Notes: generated from the letters alone by a model not told the origin. Positions 6,086 to 13,013 are shown, counted from the first letter of the stretch. The stretch: DNA of 21,406 bases from an uncultured Erysipelotrichaceae bacterium (GCA_902783435.1 CACZQV010000034.1:1-21406), one strand, 5' to 3'. Numbers and translations: made by a program.

Positions 6086-6262
6086 TTACTTTTTATTGTA
6101 TACTTTTTTCTTATTATCATCATTGTTTAATAAATACTTTTCTATTTTTTCTTCGTAGTATTTAATGATATCATCAGTATCGCCATATTTATCACCATAT
6201 TCTTCATGCATTCTTATAGCATGTAGATAATTCATATATATTTCTATAATATTATCTTTCAT
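6086..6262 (-). CDS. Small acidic hypothetical protein, 58 residues
   Basis: ATG at 6262 to TAA at 6086 encodes a highly charged helical protein rich in tyrosine, aspartate and lysine, with EEYGDKYGDTDDIIKYYEEK in the middle. I recognise no family. Codon use looks like the neighbours and a terminator follows, which supports a real gene. The start is less secure: there is no Shine-Dalgarno, the ATG lies within a 21-bp palindrome, and a TATAAT sits only five bases upstream, so expression would have to be leaderless or come from readthrough of the flavodoxin gene 35 bases upstream. Confidence 0.5.
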   Translation of the reverse strand: MKDNIIEIYMNYLHAIRMHEEYGDKYGDTDDIIKYYEEKIEKYLLNNDDNKKKVYNKK

Positions 6263-6280
6263 ATCATATTATATGATATG
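6260..6280. repeat. 21-bp perfect palindrome over the start of the 58-residue gene
   Basis: Two 10-base arms, catatcatat and atatgatatg, flank a single central base. It covers both the ATG and a TATAAT, a position suited to an operator; alternatively it is a structural hairpin after the flavodoxin gene, although no T tract follows. AT-rich sequence makes chance palindromes more likely. Confidence 0.5.
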
Positions 6281-6297
6281 TGTGATAAGATTATGAT

Positions 6298-6816
6298 TTA
6301 CTTTATATAGTCTAATAATGGTTTTAAATATTTTTTATCAGTCCAATCAGTTTTACCATTAACTTCCATTATTGTTTTCATAATAGGATCATATGTACTT
6401 GGATCTTGTTTTTTTAATGCTTTTCTTAATAATTTACATAAAATTTTATCTTTAAAAGATAAATTATCTTCATCCATAGCCCCTCTACCATAGAATAGTG
6501 GAACATCTTTTAAATCTTTCTTTATACTAAATGTCATTAAACTTTTGATAGTTGCGTCTTCTAATGGAGAAGCCCCTACTCCAAATATAGCTAGTTTTTT
6601 ATCTTTTAATTCATTATAATTTTTTCTAATAAATTTTAATCCTTTTATACTTGAAGTATATACTGGTCCACATAAAATAATAGTATCATATTCTTTAATA
6701 TTATTAATGTCTGCTTTATCTACTTCAATACTATCAAATTTTGTTTCTTCAACTAACCAATCTACATATTTTTTTGTTGTCCCATATTTTGTTTTATATA
6801 TAATTATACCTTTCAT
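6298..6816 (-). CDS. Flavodoxin-domain protein
   Basis: A 172-residue protein with a flavodoxin fold of the Flavodoxin_5/HemG-like type. The first strand and phosphate loop read IIIYKTKYGTTKKYVDWL (4-21), the usual FMN-phosphate loop being YxSxxGxT. DTIILCGPVYTSSIKGL (44-60) forms the second flavin-contacting loop and KLAIFGVGASP the third strand. The family carries electrons or oxidises small substrates at FMN; no haem-pathway genes are nearby, so protoporphyrinogen oxidase activity should not be assumed. The gene starts inside the stop codon of the upstream membrane-protein gene (TAATG overlap), with AAGGAGGT inside that gene, indicating translational coupling. Confidence 0.85.
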   Translation of the reverse strand: MKGIIIYKTKYGTTKKYVDWLVEETKFDSIEVDKADINNIKEYDTIILCGPVYTSSIKGLKFIRKNYNELKDKKLAIFGVGASPLEDATIKSLMTFSIKKDLKDVPLFYGRGAMDEDNLSFKDKILCKLLRKALKKQDPSTYDPIMKTIMEVNGKTDWTDKKYLKPLLDYIK

Positions 6817-7286
6817 TATTTTACCTCCTTGTAGTGATTTAAATGTATTCCAATATGACCTATACCCATAATAATACTAGATATTATTACAAATATATTT
6901 TTACCATATATTCCTAGTAAGAAGAATGAAAATACTGGAAGTGATGCGATTGGTACTGGAATGCCTATAATTGGTTTATACATATCTTTCATTGTTTTAT
7001 TACTTTTAAAATATCTTATCCAAGCTATTTCATAAAGTATCATTGATAAGAAAGATATTAATAATATAATAGACCAATTAGATATTTTATTAATATTAAA
7101 ATCAGTAAATATTAATGGTAATACTGATAGTAATACTTCTCCAATTCTTTCTAATATTACTAATACTTTATTTTCTTTTTTTACATATTTATCATAGTCT
7201 TTAGGTTGATTTTTACTCCATATAATATTTGGAATAAATAACATTAATAAGTATATTAAACCCACATAAGAAAATCCTAAATTCAT
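6816..7286 (-). CDS. Conserved integral membrane protein coupled to flavodoxin
   Basis: A 156-residue protein with hydrophobic segments at about 5-22, 44-61, 70-90, 105-125 and 128-146. The end, GHIGIHLNHYKEVK, has histidines in a pattern seen in a family of small Firmicutes membrane proteins of unknown function. It is the first gene of a two-gene operon and overlaps the flavodoxin-domain gene by one base, so the two products may act together, for example in membrane-linked electron transfer (inference). The start is supported by GGTGAT and the extended -10 at 7302-7310. Confidence 0.75.
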   Translation of the reverse strand: MNLGFSYVGLIYLLMLFIPNIIWSKNQPKDYDKYVKKENKVLVILERIGEVLLSVLPLIFTDFNINKISNWSIILLISFLSMILYEIAWIRYFKSNKTMKDMYKPIIGIPVPIASLPVFSFFLLGIYGKNIFVIISSIIMGIGHIGIHLNHYKEVK

Positions 7287-7301
7287 ATTATCACCTTTTC
7301 A

Positions 7302-7310
7302 ATTATAACA
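7302..7310 (-). promoter_or_regulatory. Extended -10 promoter TGTTATAAT for the membrane-protein/flavodoxin operon
   Basis: TGTTATAAT on the minus strand, entered directly from the T tract of the terminator at 7314-7334 and followed by GGTGAT and the ATG at 7286. Only 46 bases separate the two transcription units. Confidence 0.72.
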
Positions 7311-7313
7311 TAA

Positions 7314-7334
7314 AAAACAGTCTTAGACTGTTTT
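7314..7334 (-). terminator. Intrinsic terminator of the Cro-like regulator operon
   Basis: A 9-bp inverted repeat (aaaacagtc / gactgtttt) with a 3-base loop and six Ts on the minus strand. The stop codon of the regulator (7333-7335) lies in the first arm. Confidence 0.85.
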
Positions 7335-7539
7335 AAAAGTAAAATAAATCTTCAAATTTCATATCTAAAGCAATACATAGAATATATGCTAGTTTTGCAG
7401 TTGGTTCATATTGACCTGTTTCTAGAGAACTAATTGTATTTCTAGATACCCCTACCATATCTGCTAAATCTTGTTGTGATAGATTCTTTTCTTTTCTTAT
7501 TTCTTTTAATTTATTCTTTAATATTAATTTATCTTTCAT
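7333..7539 (-). CDS. Cro/CI-type HTH transcriptional regulator
   Basis: A 68-residue protein that is almost entirely one helix-turn-helix domain: LKEIRKEKNLSQQDLADMVG (11-30), then VSRNTISSLETGQYEPTAKL (31-50) as the recognition region. Stand-alone proteins of this size usually act as dimeric repressors of their own operon. It begins one base after the stop of the upstream DUF6442 membrane protein, so the pair is co-transcribed. The likely target is the promoter before that gene, where a CAAGT-N2-ACTTG inverted repeat lies. Similar HTH/small-membrane-protein pairs are common in Firmicutes; the signal sensed is not known. Confidence 0.88.
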   Translation of the reverse strand: MKDKLILKNKLKEIRKEKNLSQQDLADMVGVSRNTISSLETGQYEPTAKLAYILCIALDMKFEDLFYF

Positions 7540-7540
7540 T

Positions 7541-7861
7541 CTATATTACCTTAAAGTAATCTAATATAAGCATCATTGTTAATAATCCCCATACTACTGA
7601 AGTAAATGCATTTAGTTTTCTATGATTTTTTATTTTAATTGCCTTATATCCAAATAATACTGCATTATAAACTGTAATTATTGAATAGAAAGCTGGATTA
7701 GATCCTCTTCCTGAAAATATTTCAAAAGTGAAATATATAAATGCTAATAATAACATTGTTATACCTGCATAATTAGCACCTTTAGCTTCTACTTCTACAG
7801 CATACATATCTTTGTTTTTATTTTCTTTTTTACTTTTTTCTAATATTTCTTCTTTTTTCAT
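7541..7861 (-). CDS. DUF6442-like small membrane protein
   Basis: A 106-residue protein. The N-terminus, MKKEEILEKSKKENKNKDMY, matches what I recall of DUF6442, whose members open with a charged EEILEKSRKENKN block and continue with three membrane helices; here these are at about 29-47, 52-72 and 82-103. I place the start at 7861, not the ATG four codons upstream at 7873, because GGAGG lies between them and serves the inner ATG. It is the first gene of an operon with the Cro-like regulator and has a strong promoter (TTGACA-17-TATATT). The function is unknown; it may be the sensor or target of the regulator. Confidence 0.8.
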   Translation of the reverse strand: MKKEEILEKSKKENKNKDMYAVEVEAKGANYAGITMLLLAFIYFTFEIFSGRGSNPAFYSIITVYNAVLFGYKAIKIKNHRKLNAFTSVVWGLLTMMLILDYFKVI

Positions 7862-7892
7862 TTTATCCTCCATACAAGTGATTTTACTTTGA

Positions 7893-7904
7893 CAAGTTCA
7901 CTTG
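7893..7904. promoter_or_regulatory. Candidate operator of the HTH/DUF6442 operon
   Basis: The inverted repeat CAAGT-TC-ACTTG lies just downstream of the -10. Further CAAGT half-sites occur at 7875-7879 and, inverted, at 7933-7937 where ACTTG touches the -35. Three sites around one promoter suit autorepression by the small Cro-like regulator. Confidence 0.5.
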
Positions 7905-7912
7905 GTAAATAC

Positions 7913-7941
7913 AATATATCACTGCAAAGCATACTTGTCAA
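7913..7941 (-). promoter_or_regulatory. SigA-type promoter of the DUF6442/HTH operon
   Basis: On the minus strand: TTGACA (7936-7941), a spacer of exactly 17 bases, then TATATT (7913-7918). It is one of only two full -35/-10 promoters seen in the window, the other being the DinD-like one. Confidence 0.75.
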
Positions 7942-7956
7942 TATATAAATTAAAAA

Positions 7957-7977
7957 AATTAGATTTTTAATCTAATT
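7957..7977 (-). terminator. Intrinsic terminator downstream of the small CxxC gene
   Basis: A 9-bp inverted repeat (aattagatt / aatctaatt) with a 3-base loop and seven Ts on the minus strand. A TAG stop in frame with the gene at 8035-8316 lies within its first arm (7972-7974). Confidence 0.82.
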
Positions 7978-8034
7978 CTTTACATCTTTAATAGTTATTG
8001 TATAAAATGTAGGATTTATATAATTTAATATTTC
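7972..8034 (-). pseudogene. In-frame continuation after the TAG of the small CxxC gene
   Basis: After the TAG at 8035-8037 the same frame stays open for 20 codons, encoding EILNYINPTFYTITIKDVKN, and ends in a TAG inside the terminator stem. Several genes here have their stop inside the terminator, so this second TAG may be the original end and the first one a nonsense change. Alternatively this is an untranslated 3' region. Confidence 0.45.
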
Positions 8035-8316
8035 CTATCTATTTCTTATTTGTCTGTTTACTTTTTTTGTTTTTGATAAAACTTTAAATTCTGAAGTGTC
8101 ATGATTTTTTGTCATTATTTTATGTGAAATACTATTTTCAAAAAAGTTTCTTATTTCAGTAAAATACATTGCTTCAGCTTCAGGACAAAATAAGCATCGA
8201 CCAGTACCATTTATGTTATCCATCTTAGTTACACCTGTAGCTGCTTCTTCTACTAGTAATTCTATAAACTTTTTTTGTTTTTCTTTATATTCTTTTGTAT
8301 CTCTTAAATATTTCAT
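8035..8316 (-). CDS. Small hypothetical protein with CxxC motif, possibly truncated
   Basis: 93 residues from the ATG at 8316, chosen because AGGTGAT lies six bases upstream; two earlier start codons (GTG 8325, ATG 8322) fall within that site. The protein is charged and helical, with TGRCLFCPEAEAMYF in the middle, whose CxxC could bind a metal or be redox active. I recognise no family. A TATAAT at 8334-8339 may drive it. It ends in a TAG, but the frame reopens and reaches a terminator-embedded stop 63 bases later, so the protein may have been about 114 residues before a nonsense change. It follows the DinD-like gene at a distance of 31 bases. Confidence 0.55.
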   Translation of the reverse strand: MKYLRDTKEYKEKQKKFIELLVEEAATGVTKMDNINGTGRCLFCPEAEAMYFTEIRNFFENSISHKIMTKNHDTSEFKVLSKTKKVNRQIRNR

Positions 8317-8347
8317 AGTCATCACCTAATATAATTATAAACTATTT

Positions 8348-9184
8348 TTAATTATTTTTTAACTGTTTTATATTTTTATTATTTTTATTTGTTACTATTT
8401 TTCTACCAGTTTTTGATTCTATTTGTTCTCTTGCATTCTTTGCTATTGTACTACCTTCAATTACTGATGTTTCTGTAGAGTCATATCCTTTTTCTTCTTT
8501 TGATTTAGATATTTCAGTAGATGATACTTCAGCTAACATATTAAGTACTAATTCCATATTTGTCATATTATCTCGTAAATTTTCTTTTGTTAGATTTTTA
8601 TACTCTTTATATTCTTTTACAGAATATCCACTCCATATCTTAGTTAATAAATTAGTTAGTGTTGCAAAGTCTTTAGTACTCTTTATACCTTTATTCTTTA
8701 ATTCATCAGTAAATTCTTTTCTAGCATCAATTGCTTTTAATCTTTGATTTATCCAATCATCAGAATAACCTTTTCTTCGATAAGCTTCTAATGCCCTATT
8801 AATAGTAATTTCTGGATCATATTCCTCATCAATTCTTTCTTTACCTAAGTGAGCTAACCATTGTTTTATTGGTTCGGCTTTTTTACTAGGAATAGATTCA
8901 ATAATTCTGAACATTCCCTCAATATCAACTACATCAGTTTCTCTTTTCTTACCATCTTTTGCAATTAATTTCAACTGTCTAGTAATTCTAGACACTTCAA
9001 AATTTTCTTCATTAGATAGTTTTGTTTTTAACCAATTCCAGTACTTTCGTGGTTCTTCACTTTCAGTTAATACTTCAATGATATCAACCACGCTAATGTA
9101 GTATTTTTCTTCGTTAGAATCCCATACTGTTCTAACCTTCTTGTTTTCAAACGTCTTGCTTAATAATTGTAATTTTTCTTCCAT
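8348..9184 (-). CDS. Bro-N / DinD-like DNA-damage-type protein
   Basis: A 278-residue protein. Residues about 14-100 form a Bro-N domain (VRTVWDSNEEKYYISVVDI, then YWNWLKTKLS and VDIEGMFRIIESIPS), the DNA-binding fold of phage antirepressors. The C-terminal half (about 195-265) has the DinD pattern: NLTKENLRDNMTNMELVLNM, then SVIEGSTIAKNAREQIESKT ending in TGRKIV. E. coli DinD inhibits RecA filaments; whether this protein does is unknown. It is chromosomal in style, with no phage genes around. The start is firm (AAGGAGG before the ATG). The promoter has TTGACA and TAATAT with 17-base spacing and a LexA-like box in the spacer, so SOS induction is likely. Confidence 0.82.
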   Translation of the reverse strand: MEEKLQLLSKTFENKKVRTVWDSNEEKYYISVVDIIEVLTESEEPRKYWNWLKTKLSNEENFEVSRITRQLKLIAKDGKKRETDVVDIEGMFRIIESIPSKKAEPIKQWLAHLGKERIDEEYDPEITINRALEAYRRKGYSDDWINQRLKAIDARKEFTDELKNKGIKSTKDFATLTNLLTKIWSGYSVKEYKEYKNLTKENLRDNMTNMELVLNMLAEVSSTEISKSKEEKGYDSTETSVIEGSTIAKNAREQIESKTGRKIVTNKNNKNIKQLKNN

Positions 9185-9220
9185 ACGAACCTCCTTTTTA
9201 TGTAAATAACTTACAATTTC

Positions 9221-9249
9221 ATATTAGCAAACATTTGTTTTATTGTCAA
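9221..9249 (-). promoter_or_regulatory. SigA promoter of the DinD-like gene
   Basis: On the minus strand: TTGACA (9244-9249), 17 bases, TAATAT (9221-9226). AAGGAGG and the ATG follow after a leader of about 30 bases. Confidence 0.75.
9228..9241. promoter_or_regulatory. LexA (SOS) box candidate
   Basis: caaacatttgtttt, with core AAAC-N4-GTTT, resembles the Bacillus-type LexA site CGAAC-N4-GTTCG and fills the promoter spacer, where a bound repressor would block polymerase. A further CGAAC half-site occurs at 9251-9255. It has one mismatch per half from GAAC/GTTC, so it is a candidate only. Confidence 0.6.
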
Positions 9250-9277
9250 TCGAACAAATCAATATTTTTTGACATAA

Positions 9278-9304
9278 AAAAACTAGATTAATTTTCTAGT
9301 TTTT
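9278..9304 (-). terminator. Intrinsic terminator of the surface-protein gene
   Basis: A 10-bp inverted repeat (aaaaactaga / tctagttttt) with a 7-base loop containing the stop codon, and seven Ts on the minus strand. Confidence 0.85.
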
Positions 9305-10838
9305 TAGTATATATTAATGTTTTTGATAAACCTATAATACTTATTCCTAGTAATACAATATATAGTGTTATATTATCTCCAGTTTTTGGATTTACTAGTT
9401 TTTGTGTACTTACTTTTTCTTTTACTGTTAAAGTTGTAGTTGCGGAACCATCTGGATATACAAATGTAATATTATGTACTCCAGCAGATAATGTAGATAA
9501 GTATTCTTTCTTTAATGTTAGAATTGTACTTCCTTCTACCAATGTATAATTACTTGGATCTACTTCATTTTCACCAATTTTAATACTTTGTAGATCATTA
9601 ATATTTCCATTACATTTAATTACTATATCTTTATCTTCAAATGTTTGATCTTTACCTTCAATAATTTTATATTCAAATTGCCATTTTGCATATAATGTTA
9701 AATCAGCTGTTATTGTTGTATCAAAATTAAATTCATTTGTTAATTCAGGATCTGTATACCATCCTTGGAAAGTATTATCTTCTTTAGTAGGATTAGCTGG
9801 TTTAGTTGCTTTTTGATTTGGTTCTATATATTGATCATTAATAGTTTCTCCACCATTTGTATTGAATGTTACTTGTCTTGGGTTTGTCATTCTAAATGGA
9901 TCATCTGCAGTACCTGTACCATCATTAAATGATACACTTTTCTTTAAGTATACTACTGGGAAAAGATGAGAATCAGAAATTGAGTTAACTAAACAAGTAG
10001 ATGAACCATGGATAGTTGTGATATAAATATATATTGCTCTATTAGCTTGATAATATGGTGTTATAGCGATTGAATTTCTAGAAGAAAGCCATGAATTCTT
10101 ATAACACGTATTTACAGGAGAAGCACCCCAACTAGATGTAGCTAAACATTCTTCTCTTGTCCCATTGTCATATCCTGCTGTTGAATATGTATAATCAGAT
10201 GCATATAATAATCCTACTTTACCTGTCCATGTTGGTTCTCTTACAAATCCATCATTGGCCATACTAGAAGTAGTATCATATACTGCTCTATAATTTCCTC
10301 TTTCGTTTGTATATGCTAAAGTTGCTGATAAATTATCATATCTTGTTGTTCCATCATAATTTGCAGCACCTAAATGCCAAACAGAGTCTGCAATCATACT
10401 TTGAGCTTCTGTAGTTAAAACTCTTGTATGATCAAATGTATGTCCAGACCAATTAGTATCTGCTGCTAAATCAGCATTTAAATAGTCACCATTTAATTGC
10501 TTCTTTAAAGCACTTTCTGGCCAATAGTTAGTTCCCCATCCGTTATTAATTCTATAATTTGAAGTTCTATCAAATAATGCTAAATCTAGAAGTGACTCTT
10601 TTCTTACTAATTTAACTTTACCATCAAATACTCCAACTATTCTCCATAATTCATTATTGAATAATACATAGTTATTTGGATTAGCTCCTATATATCTTGG
10701 ATTATGATCTGGATCATCTGCAACTACACTATCATCTGTGTCTACTAATCCTGTTACATAATCTGCTAAAGTTTGGGCATTTACACTAAAAGGAATAAGC
10801 ATAAATACTGCTAGTAAAAATATAAATTTCTTTTTCAT
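9288..10838 (-). CDS. Secreted sortase-anchored surface protein with Listeria-Bacteroides repeat
   Basis: 516 residues. A signal peptide (1-21, ending FSVNA) is followed by a large extracellular region (about 40-315) that resembles DUF6273-type domains: YVLFNNELWRIVGVFDGKVK near the start, ALKKQLNGDYL, and HLFPVVYLKK near the end, with two cysteine pairs that could form disulfides. Residues about 323-386 are one Flg_new/Listeria-Bacteroides repeat (FNTNGGETI ... FQGWYTDPEL ... LTLYAKW), and 387-475 look like an Ig-like strand-rich module. The end has NPKTG (483-487), a hydrophobic helix and a basic tail, a sortase signal of the NPxTG variety. The protein should be covalently displayed on the cell wall; its ligand is unknown. 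GAGAGG precedes the ATG. Confidence 0.88.
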   Translation of the reverse strand: MKKKFIFLLAVFMLIPFSVNAQTLADYVTGLVDTDDSVVADDPDHNPRYIGANPNNYVLFNNELWRIVGVFDGKVKLVRKESLLDLALFDRTSNYRINNGWGTNYWPESALKKQLNGDYLNADLAADTNWSGHTFDHTRVLTTEAQSMIADSVWHLGAANYDGTTRYDNLSATLAYTNERGNYRAVYDTTSSMANDGFVREPTWTGKVGLLYASDYTYSTAGYDNGTREECLATSSWGASPVNTCYKNSWLSSRNSIAITPYYQANRAIYIYITTIHGSSTCLVNSISDSHLFPVVYLKKSVSFNDGTGTADDPFRMTNPRQVTFNTNGGETINDQYIEPNQKATKPANPTKEDNTFQGWYTDPELTNEFNFDTTITADLTLYAKWQFEYKIIEGKDQTFEDKDIVIKCNGNINDLQSIKIGENEVDPSNYTLVEGSTILTLKKEYLSTLSAGVHNITFVYPDGSATTTLTVKEKVSTQKLVNPKTGDNITLYIVLLGISIIGLSKTLIYTKKLEN

Positions 10839-10865
10839 AAATATACCTCTCTATCATACTATTTG

Positions 10866-10874
10866 AGTATAACA
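10866..10874 (-). promoter_or_regulatory. Extended -10 promoter TGTTATACT for the surface-protein gene
   Basis: TGTTATACT on the minus strand, one mismatch from the window's common TGTTATAAT. The leader to the ATG at 10838 is about 20 bases and contains GAGAGG. Confidence 0.55.
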
Positions 10875-10902
10875 TAGATATTTATTTTTGAGATATATTT
10901 TT

Positions 10903-11877
10903 TTATTTTCTATTATTGGTAGTTTTTTCTTTTATGTTAAAATAATCATTTACTATTTGACTTAATTCTTTTTGATTATCATCACTAAACATTGCTTTAG
11001 CAACAAATCCATCTTCATATTTTTTAATTTTATGTACTTTAAGCGCAAGTAATAATATTCTATCCTTTTTAAAAAATGATTCATCTATATCTCTTTCTTG
11101 CTTATCTACTTTTCTATCATAAAAGCCAAGAAAATCTTCATATTCATCATCATTTATCATATCTTGAAAAACTAATTTACTAGTAATTGTAGTCATAAAA
11201 GTTGACATATAAAAATCATTTGCTCTTTCTTTGATAGCTGGTTTTTCCATCATTTCTGTAAAAGTACTTAATATATAGTCATTACCATTTTGCATCATTT
11301 CTAATTCCATTACTTTTTTTATTTTTTCTTGTCCTATATTCTCTAATCTTTTTCTACAATTATTATGTACTGTTATATCTTTTAAAGAACTATCAACTGA
11401 TCTAAATGCATTGAATGCTTTAGCAAACCCTTTATCTAAAATCATATATTCTATTACTGATTTTATTTCATTTATTATTCTTGTTCTTTCTTCTTTTGAC
11501 ATAGTACTTTCTTGTTGTTTTTCTTCCTTTGTAGTTTTCTTTTCTTGCTTTGGTTTTGTTTTATACATTTCATAGTTCTTTTTTAATTTTTCATCATACT
11601 CTGCTTTTTTTCTTGAATTACCTTCCATATCATATAATTTTGAATTTTCTTGTACTATTTCATCAAAAAAATCATAATATGAAGATTCTATATATCTTTT
11701 TTGATCTATGTGAATTAATCTTCTTACTTTTCTTATATCTGTTTTTAATTCAGATGCCATTTTATTAGGATCTATATTATATAATTTATATAAATCTATA
11801 AATTCTGGGTGTTCTTGTTTTTGTTTTGCATATTCATAGATTATATTATATATCTCCATTAATGTTTTCTTATTCAT
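10903..11877 (-). CDS. Hypothetical charged cytoplasmic protein
   Basis: A 324-residue protein of unknown family. The start at 11877 is supported by AAGGAGTG; the upstream extension would overlap the PRPP synthetase gene and carries no ribosome-binding site. It has no membrane segment. The N-terminal quarter (MNKKTLMEIYNIIYEYAKQK ... MASELKTDIRKVRRLI) may be a winged-helix-like or small helical domain. A lysine/glutamate-rich linker (about 105-135) is likely disordered or coiled coil, and the remainder (140-315) is all-helical. It directly follows the PRPP synthetase gene, but a -10-like TGATACAAT spans that gene's stop codon, so it may have its own transcript. A role in DNA binding or regulation is possible but unproven. 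Confidence 0.6.
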   Translation of the reverse strand: MNKKTLMEIYNIIYEYAKQKQEHPEFIDLYKLYNIDPNKMASELKTDIRKVRRLIHIDQKRYIESSYYDFFDEIVQENSKLYDMEGNSRKKAEYDEKLKKNYEMYKTKPKQEKKTTKEEKQQESTMSKEERTRIINEIKSVIEYMILDKGFAKAFNAFRSVDSSLKDITVHNNCRKRLENIGQEKIKKVMELEMMQNGNDYILSTFTEMMEKPAIKERANDFYMSTFMTTITSKLVFQDMINDDEYEDFLGFYDRKVDKQERDIDESFFKKDRILLLALKVHKIKKYEDGFVAKAMFSDDNQKELSQIVNDYFNIKEKTTNNRK

Positions 11878-11897
11878 GTAATCACTCCTTGTAATTA

Positions 11898-11906
11898 ATT
11901 GTATCA
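11898..11906 (-). promoter_or_regulatory. Extended -10-like TGATACAAT
   Basis: Overlaps the TGA stop of the PRPP synthetase gene on the minus strand and precedes AAGGAGTG and the ATG at 11877. The sequence fits TGn-TAnAAT with one weak base. Confidence 0.45.
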
Positions 11907-13013
11907 TATATCTAGTTTTATTTGTTTTTCTTCTAATTCTTTTTTCTTATTTATTTTATTTATTATTTTCTTTTTACCATTATATAGTACTTCTATATCT
12001 TCTTTTTTATTCATTGTGTTAATAATTAGAGCCATGTATTTTGACATATCTACTTCATGATACCATGGTTCTTTTTTTATATCTTCTGGGACATAGCTTA
12101 AGTTAGTTGAATAGATTTTATCAAACACATTGTTTTTATAGGCATCAATGAACTTATCTGTTCCTTCAGTGAATAATGAGAATGTGGCGATTAAGTATAT
12201 TTTATCTACTCCTCTTTGTCTTAAGTTTTCTGCAACTTCTAGGATAGATCCTCCTGTTGCGATCATATCATCAACTATTATTACATCTTTACCTTCAGGA
12301 TTAGCTCCCATATACATGTGTTCTACTATTGGATTTTTACCATTTACTACTTTTGATAAATCTCTTCTTTTATAGAATACACCAACGTCACAACCTAACA
12401 TTTCAGCATAGTACCTAGCTCTTTCCATAGCTCCCATATCAGGTGATATTACTAACATATCTCTTATTTCTTCTCTTTCAGTTAATTCATTAAGAATAGT
12501 ATGCGTTGGATAAAAATTTTCAAATTGTAGTCTTGGAATAGCATTAGCTACACTAGGGTTATGTGCATCAAATGTGATAATTGCGTTTATTCCTAAGTTT
12601 TCTAATTCTTGTAGGGCTATAGCACAATCAAGGGACTCATTACCTTTTCTTTTATCTTGTCTTGATTGGTATAAAAGTGGCATTATTATATTTAACTTAG
12701 ATGCATGACCACTTGTAGCTGAGATTGCACGTTTTATATCTTCAAAATGTTCATCGGGAGACATATGATGACTTCTACCATGATAATTATAAGTAATATC
12801 ATAATTACCCACATCACTAATAATATATAAATCAGTATTACTTAGACTATCAGTAATTCTTACTTTACCTTCTCCATTACTAAATCTATCTGGTATAAAG
12901 TCTAGTTTATAACTATTAGTTGTCTTATTTAATCTTTTTAATTCCTTATCAATTTTTTCTCCTAATTCCATACAATTAGGCATTACTAATATTTTTAATT
13001 TTTTATTTACCAT
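11904..13013 (-). CDS. prs: Ribose-phosphate pyrophosphokinase, divergent long form
   Basis: A 369-residue enzyme predicted to make PRPP from ribose 5-phosphate and ATP, for nucleotide, histidine and tryptophan synthesis. The PRPP-binding loop is VIIVDDMIATGGS (244-256), the flexible ATP loop YQSRQDKRKGNESL (115-128), and the metal/ribose region FDAHNPS (148-154) and ISPDMGAMERA (189-199), with KRRD at 215-218. The protein is longer than usual (about 315): there is an insertion of about 20 residues near 70-90 (YNYHGRSHHMSPDEHF) and a basic C-terminal extension (335-369). I start at 13013 because GGGAGGA immediately precedes this ATG. It is the only gene here that ends in TGA. It may be a secondary paralogue. 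Confidence 0.87.
   Translation of the reverse strand: MVNKKLKILVMPNCMELGEKIDKELKRLNKTTNSYKLDFIPDRFSNGEGKVRITDSLSNTDLYIISDVGNYDITYNYHGRSHHMSPDEHFEDIKRAISATSGHASKLNIIMPLLYQSRQDKRKGNESLDCAIALQELENLGINAIITFDAHNPSVANAIPRLQFENFYPTHTILNELTEREEIRDMLVISPDMGAMERARYYAEMLGCDVGVFYKRRDLSKVVNGKNPIVEHMYMGANPEGKDVIIVDDMIATGGSILEVAENLRQRGVDKIYLIATFSLFTEGTDKFIDAYKNNVFDKIYSTNLSYVPEDIKKEPWYHEVDMSKYMALIINTMNKKEDIEVLYNGKKKIINKINKKKELEEKQIKLDI

Noticed and set aside
8348..9184. Prophage or phage remnant, suggested by the Bro-N domain
   Set aside because: No integrase, capsid, terminase or attachment repeats are nearby; the C-terminus is DinD-like, not antirepressor-like.
11904..11906. Use of TGA as tryptophan, as in Mollicutes
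   Set aside because: The PRPP synthetase gene ends properly at this TGA, all tryptophans are TGG, and the other TGA codons met lie in broken or non-coding frames.
12148..12375. Plus-strand open frame within the PRPP synthetase gene, and similar ones at 5733-5936, 11550-11768, 13106-13366, 13982-14195, 14997-15239 and 20341-20550
   Set aside because: Each lies opposite a well-supported gene and lacks a ribosome-binding site or family signature.
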